A stretch of DNA of 14,859 bases from DATMQA01 sp035566895 (GTDB lineage: Bacteria > Verrucomicrobiota > Verrucomicrobiia > Limisphaerales > UBA8199), in contig DATMQA010000098.1 in the NCBI GenBank assembly GCA_035566895.1, forward strand, positions 1 to 14,859. The letters run 5' to 3'. A program made the position numbers and the translations under genes. Shown piece after piece: positions 1 through 6,480 of the stretch. How positions within the stretch are numbered: position 1 is the first letter of the stretch; each line of letters opens with the position of its first letter. The notes below the pieces were generated by a model. The model worked only from the letters and a program-made list of their open reading frames with translations. It made no database searches and was not told the DNA's origin.

Positions 1-408
1 TGGTGCGCTTCTCGCCTGCTGCTGCCGGAAGCTTCACCAACACGGTAACATTCACTACCGGAAACGGCGGCAACAGCACCAATACGGTCACTGGAATCGC
101 CCTGACGCCGCCGCAACTGGCCGTCTCGCCGCCCAGCCTCAGCCTCGGCACCGTAATTGTGGGCACCAACGCTCAGGCCAGTTTCGTCGTCACCAATACC
201 GGGGGCGCCACCCTCAGCAACGGAGTCGCTACAATTACGGCTGGTCCCTTTACGATTCTCTCTGGAACCCCCTTCACCCTGCCCGGCTTTGGAACAACCA
301 ATCTCGTGGTGCGCTTCACACCTGCCGTTGCCGGAAGCTTCACCAACACGGTAACATTCACTACCGGAAACGGCGGCAACAGCACCAATACGGTTACCGG
401 CACCGGCG
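1..408 (+). repeat. Intragenic tandem repeat, 306-bp period
   Basis: Bases 1-102 recur at about 307-408. The 64 bases at 25-88 are identical to 331-394, while the flanking parts of the unit differ. The 306-bp offset is 102 codons, one beta-sandwich repeat, so the reading frame is kept. The identity at DNA level suggests recent duplication or gene conversion between repeat units, and further copies probably lie to the left of the window. Confidence 0.85.
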
Positions 409-848
409 CAGTCGTGCCCGCTGCGAATTTCGTCGGCAGCCCGACCAATGGGGCCTGGCCATTGACCGTCGCCTTCACCGATAACTCGACGGGCACCATC
501 ACCAACAGTTTCTGGGATTTCGGTGACGGCTCGACGACTAACACTACTTTCACCAGCCTCAATCACACCTACGCCGCTCCCGGCACCAATTCGGTGCTGC
601 TGACGGTTACCGGTCCGGTGGGCAGCAATACCCTGGTTAGGGCTGGCTACATCGTCGTCACCAACCCTGCGCCGGTGACCCTCACGATTGCTATTGTGAC
701 CAATCATGTGCAACTAACGTGGGCCAGCGGCACCCTGCAATCTGCCCTTCAGGTTTCAGGTACTTATACCAATATCACGGGCGCCGTTTCGCCTTACACG
801 CTGCCGCCGGCGGAAACCACGCGCTTCTTCCGAGTCAAGGTGAGGTAA
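1..848 (+). CDS. Secreted beta-sandwich repeat protein with PKD domain, 3' end only
   Basis: Open from the left edge, so the true start lies outside; about 281 residues are visible, counted from a GTG codon at 3. The order is the tail of one Thr/Asn-rich repeat (residues 1-34), one complete repeat of the choice-of-anchor-D / ASPM-SPD-2-Hydin type (about 37-136, with PPSLSLGTVIVGT and VVTNTGGATLSNG), a PKD domain (about 142-222, with the diagnostic WDFGDGS), and a C-terminal module of about 55 residues ending in TTRFFRVKVR. Such domains are extracellular binding or spacer modules, so the protein is probably exported and large. Its substrate cannot be told from here. The last 14 nt overlap the 3' end of the convergent rlmN gene. 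The architecture is well supported; the function is unknown. Confidence 0.85.
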   Translation, partial: VRFSPAAAGSFTNTVTFTTGNGGNSTNTVTGIALTPPQLAVSPPSLSLGTVIVGTNAQASFVVTNTGGATLSNGVATITAGPFTILSGTPFTLPGFGTTNLVVRFTPAVAGSFTNTVTFTTGNGGNSTNTVTGTGAVVPAANFVGSPTNGAWPLTVAFTDNSTGTITNSFWDFGDGSTTNTTFTSLNHTYAAPGTNSVLLTVTGPVGSNTLVRAGYIVVTNPAPVTLTIAIVTNHVQLTWASGTLQSALQVSGTYTNITGAVSPYTLPPAETTRFFRVKVR

Positions 849-1992
849 CGCAGCCGCCCGCCAGTTCGCGCTCGGTTTTCAGGCGGAGCTGGCCACAAGC
901 CGCGTCGATGTCGTGGCCCTTTTCGCGCCGCAACGTGGCCGTGACCTTCTGCTGTTCCAGCGCATGGAGAAAGGCCTCCTGCGCCTCTTCGGCGGGCCGG
1001 ACCCACGCCAAACCTTCGACCTGGTTGTAAGGGATTAGATTCACCTTCGCACGAAGCCGCCGCGCCAAAGCCGCCAGAGGTTTGACCTGGTCCAGACCGT
1101 CATTGACGCCGGCGATCAGTATGTACTCGAACGTCAGCATCCGGCCCTGCTTTTCCTGGTAATATTCGCATGCGGCCGTCAGTTCTTTCAGCGGAAACTT
1201 GCGATTCACCGGCATGATCTTGCTGCGGACGGCATCGGTCGCCCCGTGCAGCGAAATCGCCAGCCGGAATTGCAGCGGTTCGTCGGCCAGCTTCCGGATT
1301 TGCGGGGCGAGGCCGCTGGTCGAAATGGTGATTTTGCGCGCGCCTATCGCGCCACCCCAAGGCGCGTTGAGGATTCTTAAGGCCTTGAGCAGGTTATCGT
1401 AATTGGCTAGCGGCTCGCCCATGCCCATGATGACCAGGTTCGAAATGAGCCGGGAGGCGGAGGAACGTGCGACATGGACTTTGGACTTTGGACTTTGGAC
1501 TTTGGACCCGCCATCATTCCACCGTTCAACCGCCAGAACCTGGTCCACGATTTCCTCGACGTGGAGATTGCGCTTCCAGCCTTCGAGCCCGCTGGCGCAG
1601 AATTTGCAACCGTAAGCGCATCCGACCTGGGTCGAAACACACAGCGTGTGCCGGTCGCTCGACTCGCCATACAGGGCCGGATTGGCCGGGATCAGAACGC
1701 TCTCGATAAGCGAGTGGTCGGTGAGACGCCAGAGAAATTTCAGGGTGGTATCGTGCGAGCCCTGCTTTCGGACCAGTTCGAGTGAACTCAATGTGTAATG
1801 GCTGCGGAGCTGCTCGCGCAATGTTTTGGGCAGATTCGTCATCGCCTCCCAATTGCTCCCCCGGTGCACGTAGAGCCACTCGAGCAATTGCGGCAGGCGA
1901 TAAGCCGGCTGCCTCCAGGCCTCGAAGCGCATCTTCAACTCTTCGTCGGTTTGCGATTTGATATCCGTCAGCACGAGAGGAGCGTAGCGCAT
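835..1992 (-). CDS. rlmN: Dual-specificity RNA methyltransferase RlmN (23S rRNA A2503 C2-methylating)
   Basis: A radical-SAM enzyme of 385 residues that methylates C2 of A2503 in 23S rRNA, and in known members also A37 of some tRNAs. The cluster motif is CAYGCKFC (C125, C129, C132). The two family cysteines of the methyl-transfer mechanism are present: C118 in TLCVSTQVGC and C366 in HDIDAACGQLR. The SAM-binding GEP lies in MGMGEPLANYDN (192-194), and HGATDAVRSKIMPVNRK is also typical. Between QVLAVERW and SNLVIMGMGEP sits a long loop (about 158-182) partly encoded by a TTTGGAC array, where E. coli RlmN has a much shorter link. The ATG at 1992 is chosen because the family N-terminus aligns from it; no good Shine-Dalgarno precedes it. 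The gene follows glgP on the same strand after 123 bp, and its 3' end overlaps the neighbouring gene by 14 nt. Confidence 0.95.
   Translation of the reverse strand: MRYAPLVLTDIKSQTDEELKMRFEAWRQPAYRLPQLLEWLYVHRGSNWEAMTNLPKTLREQLRSHYTLSSLELVRKQGSHDTTLKFLWRLTDHSLIESVLIPANPALYGESSDRHTLCVSTQVGCAYGCKFCASGLEGWKRNLHVEEIVDQVLAVERWNDGGSKVQSPKSKVHVARSSASRLISNLVIMGMGEPLANYDNLLKALRILNAPWGGAIGARKITISTSGLAPQIRKLADEPLQFRLAISLHGATDAVRSKIMPVNRKFPLKELTAACEYYQEKQGRMLTFEYILIAGVNDGLDQVKPLAALARRLRAKVNLIPYNQVEGLAWVRPAEEAQEAFLHALEQQKVTATLRREKGHDIDAACGQLRLKTERELAGGCVTSP
1475..1507. repeat. TTTGGAC heptamer array inside rlmN
   Basis: Four perfect TTTGGAC units (1480-1486, 1487-1493, 1494-1500, 1501-1507) are preceded by a partial TGGAC (1475-1479). 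On the rlmN strand the array reads as repeated GTCCAAA and encodes SKVQSPKSKVH (residues 163-173). The 33 bases happen to keep the frame, but a change of one or two 7-nt units would not. Similar heptamer runs are, from memory, common between genes in Verrucomicrobia-like genomes; here the run is coding. Confidence 0.9.
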
Positions 1993-2115
1993 TCCAGGAG
2001 GGAATCCAACCGGCCATGCAGGGAGGGGCGGAGGGATGTGTCAAACGCGAAACGTGATTGAGAAAGCACGACGGGCTCCTGGGCCCATCACTCCATTCCG
2101 CCTCTCCCCCTCTCG

Positions 2116-4293
2116 TCACTTCGCCAGGTAATATTTCTGGGCGTATTCTCGCACCATGCGGTCGGTGGTGAACTGGGGCACGAGGGTAACCATGGCGCGG
2201 CGGATGCGCTGGAGCCATTTGCGCGGAATGCCCTGCGCGTCCCGTTCGAAGAACAGTGGAATGACCTCCTCGGTTAACACTTTGTAGAGGTTGGCGCTGT
2301 CGGTGCGGTCCTGCACTTCGACAGACTCGGCGTGAGAATCCTCGCCGATGGCAAAGCCGTTGGTGCCATCATAGCCTTCGCGCCACCAGCCATCCATGAT
2401 GCTGAGGTTCAAACAGCCGTGACAGCCCGCCTTCATGCCGCTGGTGCCCGAAGCTTCAAGCGGACGGCGCGGGTTGTTCAGCCAGACATCGCACCCCGAA
2501 ACCATCTGGCGGGCGACGTGCATGTCGTAATTTTCGATGAAGATCAGGTTCCCTTGCAGGTCGCTGTATTTACTCAGGTGAATAATATGTTGAATGTACC
2601 GCTTGCCGTCGTCGTCACGCGGGTGCGCTTTGCCGGCGAAAACAAACTGGACCGGGCGGTTCTTATCGCGGGTGAGCTTCACGATGTTGGCAAACTGCTG
2701 GAAAATGAGCGGCGCCCGTTTGTAAGTGGCAAAGCGTCGGGCGAAGCCGATGGTCAAAGCGTCGGGATTGAGCAACTGATCGAACGCGATGAAGTCGCCC
2801 TGGGTGAGGCGCTGGCCCTGGAGGAGCAGGCGCCGGCGGGCGAATTCGATGAGTTCGCGGCGAAGGCGATAGCGCAACGCCCACAGTTCTTCATCGGAAA
2901 CGAAGCCGGGCTCGGCGAGGCGCTGCCAGAAGTCGGCGGAGTTGAGCTGGGTTTCCCAAGCCGCAGCGGGGGCGGGCGGGAAGGCGGGGCCGGCGCCGGG
3001 AGAATCTCCGGCGAGTTGGCGGCGCCAGAAGCGGCGGACGGTGCCTTTCATCCAGCCGAGGAGGTGGATACCGTTGGTGATGTGGCCGATGGGGACTTGT
3101 TCGACGGCTTTATCGGGGAACAGGGAGTGCCACATGTGGCGGCTGACGCGACCGTGGAGTTCGCTGACGGCGTTGGCGGCCCGGGAGAGTTTGAGGGCCA
3201 GGACGGTCATGCAGAAGGGTTCCCGCAGGTTTTGGGGGTTGACTCGGCCGAGTTTCATGATTTCCGGAAAGGGCGCGGAGAGCTGGGCGCGGAACCGGTG
3301 CATGGCGTAGTCCATGAGGTCCGGGCTGAAGCGGTCGTGGCCGGCCTCGACGGGGGTGTGGGTGGTGAAGATGCATTCGGTCTTGGTCTGGGTGAGGGCG
3401 TCGGGGAAGTTTTTGCCGGCGGCCATTTTCTCCCGGATCAGTTCAAGGGTGAGGAAGGCGGCATGGCCCTCGTTCATGTGGAAGACGGAGGGATTGAGGC
3501 CGAGGGCGCGCAGGAGGCGCACGCCGCCGATGCCCAGGAGGATCTCCTGCATGATGCGCGTGGTGCTGTCCCCGCCGTAAACGCGCAGGGTGAGGTCGCG
3601 AAAGAGTTGCTCGTTTTCGGGGCGATTGGTGTCGAGCAGGTAAACGGGGACGCGCCCGACGTTGGCGCGCCAGGCCTGGAAGGCCACTTGGTTGAGGCCG
3701 AGTTCGACGCGGCAGACGAGGGGCTCGCCTTTGGCGTCGAGGACGGGTTCGACGGGGAGGTTTTTGGGGTTGAGAAGGGTGTAGTATTCGGTCTGCCAGT
3801 TGTTGGCATCGAAGGCCTGCTGGAAGTAGCCCTCGCGATAGAACAGGCTCAGGCCGGCAAAGCCCAGGCCGAGGTCGCTGGCGGATTTGGCGTGGTCGCC
3901 GGCGAGCATGCCCAGGCCGCCGGCGGCGATGGGGAGGGTTTCATGGAAGCCGAATTCGGCGGAGAAGTAGGCGACGGGGTTGGCGAGCAGGGATGGGGCG
4001 TTTTTTGCGCCCCAGGTGTTTTTTTCGCCGAGGTAGGCTTCGAAGGCCTGGAGGACCTGGCGGACGCGTTCGGCGAAGTCGCCCTCGCAGAGGCGGACGC
4101 GCAATTCGTAATCGGACACTTCATGCAAAACGGCGACGGCGTTGTGGTAGAGGTTCTGCCAGCAACGCGGGGAGAGCTCCTGGAAGAGTTCCTGGGCGGC
4201 CTGGTCCCAGGTCCACCAGAGGTTGCGGGCGAGTTTGTGCAGGCCCTGCGTTAATTTCGTTATGTCTTCGCTGGTCGGCGGTGTCTTGGTCAT
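2116..4293 (-). CDS. glgP: Alpha-glucan (glycogen/maltodextrin) phosphorylase
   Basis: GT35 phosphorylase of 725 residues, which releases glucose 1-phosphate from alpha-1,4-glucans with pyridoxal phosphate. It belongs to the branch distant from E. coli GlgP, with a DUF3417-like N-terminus (LARNLWWTWDQAAQELFQ, about 21-38). Markers in order are NPVAYFSAEFGFHETLPIAAG (105-125), GGLGMLAGDHAKSASDLG, FHMNEGHAAF (271-280), HTPVEAGHDRF (312-322), HITNGIH, GFARRFATYKR (516-526), and the cofactor region EASGTSGMKAG with the PLP lysine at K621. A Pro/Ala-rich stretch at about 431-446 may be a flexible insertion. The ATG at 4293 has AAAGGAAG 13 nt upstream, rather far for a Shine-Dalgarno. The gene probably serves glycogen turnover. 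Codons TTA, CTA and TCA are almost absent, which leaves a very long open frame on the opposite strand that I do not call. Confidence 0.95.
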   Translation of the reverse strand: MTKTPPTSEDITKLTQGLHKLARNLWWTWDQAAQELFQELSPRCWQNLYHNAVAVLHEVSDYELRVRLCEGDFAERVRQVLQAFEAYLGEKNTWGAKNAPSLLANPVAYFSAEFGFHETLPIAAGGLGMLAGDHAKSASDLGLGFAGLSLFYREGYFQQAFDANNWQTEYYTLLNPKNLPVEPVLDAKGEPLVCRVELGLNQVAFQAWRANVGRVPVYLLDTNRPENEQLFRDLTLRVYGGDSTTRIMQEILLGIGGVRLLRALGLNPSVFHMNEGHAAFLTLELIREKMAAGKNFPDALTQTKTECIFTTHTPVEAGHDRFSPDLMDYAMHRFRAQLSAPFPEIMKLGRVNPQNLREPFCMTVLALKLSRAANAVSELHGRVSRHMWHSLFPDKAVEQVPIGHITNGIHLLGWMKGTVRRFWRRQLAGDSPGAGPAFPPAPAAAWETQLNSADFWQRLAEPGFVSDEELWALRYRLRRELIEFARRRLLLQGQRLTQGDFIAFDQLLNPDALTIGFARRFATYKRAPLIFQQFANIVKLTRDKNRPVQFVFAGKAHPRDDDGKRYIQHIIHLSKYSDLQGNLIFIENYDMHVARQMVSGCDVWLNNPRRPLEASGTSGMKAGCHGCLNLSIMDGWWREGYDGTNGFAIGEDSHAESVEVQDRTDSANLYKVLTEEVIPLFFERDAQGIPRKWLQRIRRAMVTLVPQFTTDRMVREYAQKYYLAK

Positions 4294-4440
4294 AGGTTTG
4301 GCAAAACTTCCTTTAAGCCAGGGTTCTACCGGTTATTTGCCGACACACCGTAGTCAGGGGCCGCGTTCCTCGCAAATAAAATCGCGGATTAAATGGGGTG
4401 ACCGGGTTGGAAAGGGGTTAAATGGCCCCAGGGCCGAGCC

Positions 4441-4656
4441 TTAGGGCAACGGACGCAGAATTCGCGCTTCAGTTTCCAATTCCAACTCATGGCATGCACC
4501 GCCTGCGCAAACTTCTTGCGGTCCCCAAAACTCGTGTCCCGCATGCAAGGAGGCACCCACCACCACCAGACAGATTAGCGAGCAAAAGATCAGGGTCCCG
4601 CGAACCTGTGCATCCGTGGACTCGCTCAGCGGTCTGCCTGTTCCGAACATGCCCAT
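4441..4656 (-). CDS. Small single-pass membrane protein, hypothetical
   Basis: A possible 71-residue protein not assigned to any family. It has a short polar N-terminus, one hydrophobic helix (about 21-40, TLIFCSLICLVVVGASLHAG) and a tail with a Cys pair (VCAGGAC). It lies 30 bp after the stop of the upstream minus-strand membrane protein and 147 bp before glgP. A promoter-like TTGCAC-N17-TATACT sits directly upstream and would start transcription only about 7 nt before the ATG, leaving no room for a Shine-Dalgarno. An alternative ATG is at 4650. The promoter and the hydrophobic segment favour a real gene, but I recognise no homologue and it could be a chance frame. Confidence 0.42.
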   Translation of the reverse strand: MGMFGTGRPLSESTDAQVRGTLIFCSLICLVVVGASLHAGHEFWGPQEVCAGGACHELELETEARILRPLP

Positions 4657-4669
4657 TATTTCACCAAAC

Positions 4670-4698
4670 AGTATAATTGGGATAAATCACCCGTGCAA
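4670..4698 (-). promoter_or_regulatory. Candidate sigma-70-type promoter
   Basis: On the minus strand TTGCAC (4693-4698) is separated by exactly 17 nt from TATACT (4670-4675). The -10 box matches TATAAT at 5 of 6 positions; the -35 box is weak (3 of 6). It lies over the end of the 4687 gene and points into the 71-residue frame and then glgP. This is a prediction from sequence only. Confidence 0.4.
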
Positions 4699-5067
4699 AG
4701 ACAAAGTCAATTGGACCGTCGCCGGGTCACATCGATATTTCGCATCAATGATATTTTCCGCTCGCTGCCAAACGAACGAAACAGCATAGCCCAGCACCAG
4801 ACTCCAGGCGGCTGCGAGGAGCAGGAGCAGCAGACGCATCGTGCGAGTATTGTCCCAGAGGCCGAAAAATCCGGCCATGGGCGCGTTTAAGATTGCCGCA
4901 AACCGGTGCATGACGGTGAGCCACCAGGGAGGCCCGCCTTCAGCCGGGCTCGCAAGCACGTCGACCACCGCCAGAAACAAGACTGCCGCCCCGAGAGCCG
5001 CGGAGAACAGAACATGAATCGACGCAGTGATGAGTGCCCGAAGATGGAATATCGAGGCGGTGCGCAT
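4687..5067 (-). CDS. Small multi-pass membrane protein, unknown function
   Basis: The frame starting at the ATG at 5067 gives 126 residues. Three hydrophobic segments are seen: one beginning ALITASIHVLFSAALGAAVL, a weaker one around MHRFAAILNAPMAGFFGLW, and one within MRLLLLLLAAAWSLVLGYAV. No catalytic motif or known family is recognised. The same frame is open to an ATG at 5169 (160 residues, polar N-terminus MAKKPKNRFIQILIN), but that longer form would overlap the divergent lipoprotein candidate, and its extra residues look like the complement of that gene. I therefore prefer 5067, which has GGGA 7 nt upstream. The stop is just upstream of the 71-residue gene, so both may be read with glgP. 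Confidence 0.6.
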   Translation of the reverse strand: MRTASIFHLRALITASIHVLFSAALGAAVLFLAVVDVLASPAEGGPPWWLTVMHRFAAILNAPMAGFFGLWDNTRTMRLLLLLLAAAWSLVLGYAVSFVWQRAENIIDAKYRCDPATVQLTLSLHG

Positions 5068-5128
5068 TTGGACGTCCCAGGGGGATTCACCCCATCGTTG
5101 CCAGAAAGGCCGAGTGGAATGTTTGTTT

Positions 5129-5302
5129 ATGAGAATTTGGATGAAACGATTCTTTGGCTTTTTGGCCATCCTTGGATTGCTTTCCGGTTCCGGGTGTGTG
5201 ATCCGCGAAGGCCATGGTGGAGATCGGGACCGCTATTGGCATGACGAAGGTCACGAAGGACATTGGGATCGAGACCATTGGGACCGAGACGATCGGCATT
5301 GA
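5129..5302 (+). CDS. Small His/Asp-rich lipoprotein candidate
   Basis: A 57-residue frame starting MRIWMKRFFGFLAILGLL, followed by SGSGC, which resembles a lipoprotein signal although the -3 residue is Gly rather than Leu. The mature part is short and rich in His, Asp, Arg and Gly (for example WHDEGHEGHWDRDHWDRD), with Trp/His/Asp repeats every 4-5 residues that could bind metal. Small lipoproteins of this style occur in many Gram-negative bacteria and their role is unknown. The start may be ATG 5129 (GGA 10 nt upstream) or ATG 5141. A longer frame from 5027 is less likely because its extra N-terminus hides the signal peptide. It is divergent from the membrane protein at 4687-5067. Confidence 0.5.
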   Translation: MRIWMKRFFGFLAILGLLSGSGCVIREGHGGDRDRYWHDEGHEGHWDRDHWDRDDRH

Positions 5303-5362
5303 ACGGCTGCCATTGGCCGGGGAGCAAGGTTAATCGGCGTTCGTGATGATCGCCACGAGCCA

Positions 5363-5455
5363 GGAAACAGAATCATGGCCGGGCAGAATCGCGTGGAAAG
5401 GCATTCACCGGCAATTCCAACTGCTATGATTCTGTCCGGCGATGATTCTGTCGCC
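5363..5455. repeat. Palindromic intergenic repeat with ATGATTCTGT motifs
   Basis: Between two convergent genes, ACAGAATCAT (5367-5376) is the exact reverse complement of ATGATTCTGT at 5426-5435, and that decamer recurs 16 nt later (5442-5451). The loop contains a related GGCAGAATC (5382-5390). The arrangement can fold into two alternative hairpins and resembles REP/BIME-type elements. It fills most of the 172-nt gap at 5303-5474, in which I see no gene, and might also act as a two-way terminator. Confidence 0.5.
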
Positions 5456-5474
5456 CTTCTGGTCGGCGCGAATC

Positions 5475-5975
5475 TCATGGCGTTCTGCTCAATGCCTGCC
5501 TGGCCTCAAGGCACTGATTCACAACTTTTGGAAGAGCCTCTGGGTTCGCCGCCACAATCTTTCCTTGCCGGTCGATGATGTATGCAGTGGGAATCCCGTT
5601 GAGGTGAAAGGCCTTTTTGGCTTCGGCGCCTACCCAGACGTTGTGCGTTTGGACCCATCCTTTTGCTTTTAAGTGTTTCGAGGGTACTGCCTGATTGTCA
5701 TCGACGCTGGCGGCGATTAAAACCACTTTGTCTTTCCAGCCAGGGTTTTTCTCAGAATAGGTCTGGAGCTCCGCCACTTTCGGTTGACAGAGGCCACACC
5801 AGGTCGCCCAAAACTCCAAAACGATGATTCTGTCGGCGAAATCCGATAAGTGCTCTGGCTTCCCATCCGCCAAACCGACCATCTCGGTGTCGGGCGCTTT
5901 GGCGCCGGGCGTGAGCAGCACGCCGTCTCCCCAGGCAGACAGAGCTTTAACCTCCCCGCGCACGAAACTCAACAC
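5475..5975 (-). CDS. TlpA/ResA-like thioredoxin-fold protein
   Basis: A redoxin-family thiol-disulfide protein of up to 166 residues. It has FWATWCGLCQPK with active-site C60 and C63 (CGLC where CGPC is usual), a cis-proline loop GIPTAYIIDRQGKIV (P129), and the PGAKAPDTEMV entry strand typical of TlpA/AhpC-like proteins. Relatives are usually membrane- or periplasm-bound and reduce cytochrome or exported cysteines, but no signal peptide or anchor is visible here. The frame upstream carries no ATG before a stop at 6069-6071. The start is uncertain: GTG at 5975 has no near Shine-Dalgarno, whereas GTG at 5921 follows GGGGAGA with a 4-nt gap and gives a 148-residue form beginning at LLTPGAKAPD. 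It lies 37 nt after the ferredoxin stop on the same strand, so the two are probably co-transcribed. Confidence 0.85.
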   Translation of the reverse strand: MLSFVRGEVKALSAWGDGVLLTPGAKAPDTEMVGLADGKPEHLSDFADRIIVLEFWATWCGLCQPKVAELQTYSEKNPGWKDKVVLIAASVDDNQAVPSKHLKAKGWVQTHNVWVGAEAKKAFHLNGIPTAYIIDRQGKIVAANPEALPKVVNQCLEARQALSRTP

Positions 5976-6012
5976 CCGAGCCCGGGACTCGTCCTCTCCA
6001 GCAATGAACGAA

Positions 6013-6333
6013 TCAGTACCCGAGCTCGGTTTTGCGCTGAGCCGCAGTCGGCAGCGGGTCTTTTTTCTTCACGATGGATTCCTGCCCGGAGTCTTTTATG
6101 CGCCTGGACTCAGCGGCATTGAACTCCATGCTGGACTGAAATTCCTGGGGAACATCGCCTTCGGCGTAGATCGCTTGGACGGGACAGACTTCCACGCAGG
6201 CGGTGCAATCGATGCAGTCGTCCGGGTGAATGACGAGTTGGTTGTCCATTTCGTAGAAGCAGGCCACGGGGCATACTTCGACGCAATCGGTGAACTTGCA
6301 CCCCTGACATTTGTTGGTGACGACGTGAGCCAT
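6013..6333 (-). CDS. fdxA: 7Fe (3Fe-4S/4Fe-4S) ferredoxin, FdxA type
   Basis: A 106-residue soluble electron carrier. The cysteines C9, C12, C17, C21, C25, C40, C43, C46 and C50 match the spacing of Azotobacter ferredoxin I with an offset of one. From that family C9, C17 and C50 should hold the 3Fe-4S cluster and C21, C40, C43 and C46 the 4Fe-4S cluster. The start AHVVTNKCQGCKFTDCVEVC and the YEMDNQLVIHPDDCIDC core are typical. The C-terminal 45 residues are polar and charged, as in other FdxA proteins. ATG at 6333 fits the family length; no strong Shine-Dalgarno is present. It precedes the TlpA-like gene, a possible redox pair, and is divergent from the serpin with a 147-nt spacer. Its partner is unknown. 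Confidence 0.93.
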   Translation of the reverse strand: MAHVVTNKCQGCKFTDCVEVCPVACFYEMDNQLVIHPDDCIDCTACVEVCPVQAIYAEGDVPQEFQSSMEFNAAESRRIKDSGQESIVKKKDPLPTAAQRKTELGY

Positions 6334-6444
6334 AATTTCGAGGGTAGCTTCGTGGGTCCGGGGTCAATTTGCAAACCGATTTTCGCCAGGCCCGAATGCG
6401 CGCTTGCAGCCCCTTATGTTGAGTTTATGTTCTATACGGACACA

Positions 6445-6461
6445 CGCGGCTTTGGGCCGCG
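6445..6461 (+). promoter_or_regulatory. GC-rich hairpin upstream of the serpin gene
   Basis: CGCGGC (6445-6450) pairs with GCCGCG (6456-6461) around a TTTGG loop, 19 nt before the serpin ATG. It would lie in the 5' leader if transcription begins upstream of it. Any effect on translation is a guess. Confidence 0.3.
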
Positions 6462-6480
6462 CTTCAGAGAACAGTACGTC

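Noticed and set aside
1475..1507. Possible CRISPR-like array
   Set aside because: Units are only 7 nt and contiguous, without spacers or nearby cas genes; it is a simple tandem repeat.
1403..1785. Plus-strand frames with TLDFGLWTLD-type repeats
   Set aside because: These are translations of the TTTGGAC array on the wrong strand, inside rlmN.
2065..2090. Hairpin GGGC...GCCC between glgP and rlmN as a terminator
   Set aside because: The stem is only about 4 bp with no T-run, too weak to call.
2332..4254. 640-codon open frame on the plus strand opposite glgP
   Set aside because: It is codon-aligned with glgP on the other strand, and stops would need TTA, CTA or TCA codons in glgP, which are rare in this GC-rich gene. 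Its translation is low-complexity Gly/Ala/Glu/Val without any domain.
5821..5836. Third copy of CGATGATTCTGTCG inside the TlpA-like gene
   Set aside because: It encodes the ordinary ADRIIV strand of the protein and lacks the paired inverse copy, so chance or coding constraint is enough.
5824..6480. N-terminal extension of the serpin frame
   Set aside because: It runs antisense through the TlpA-like and ferredoxin genes and lies before a clear signal peptide that begins at 6481.
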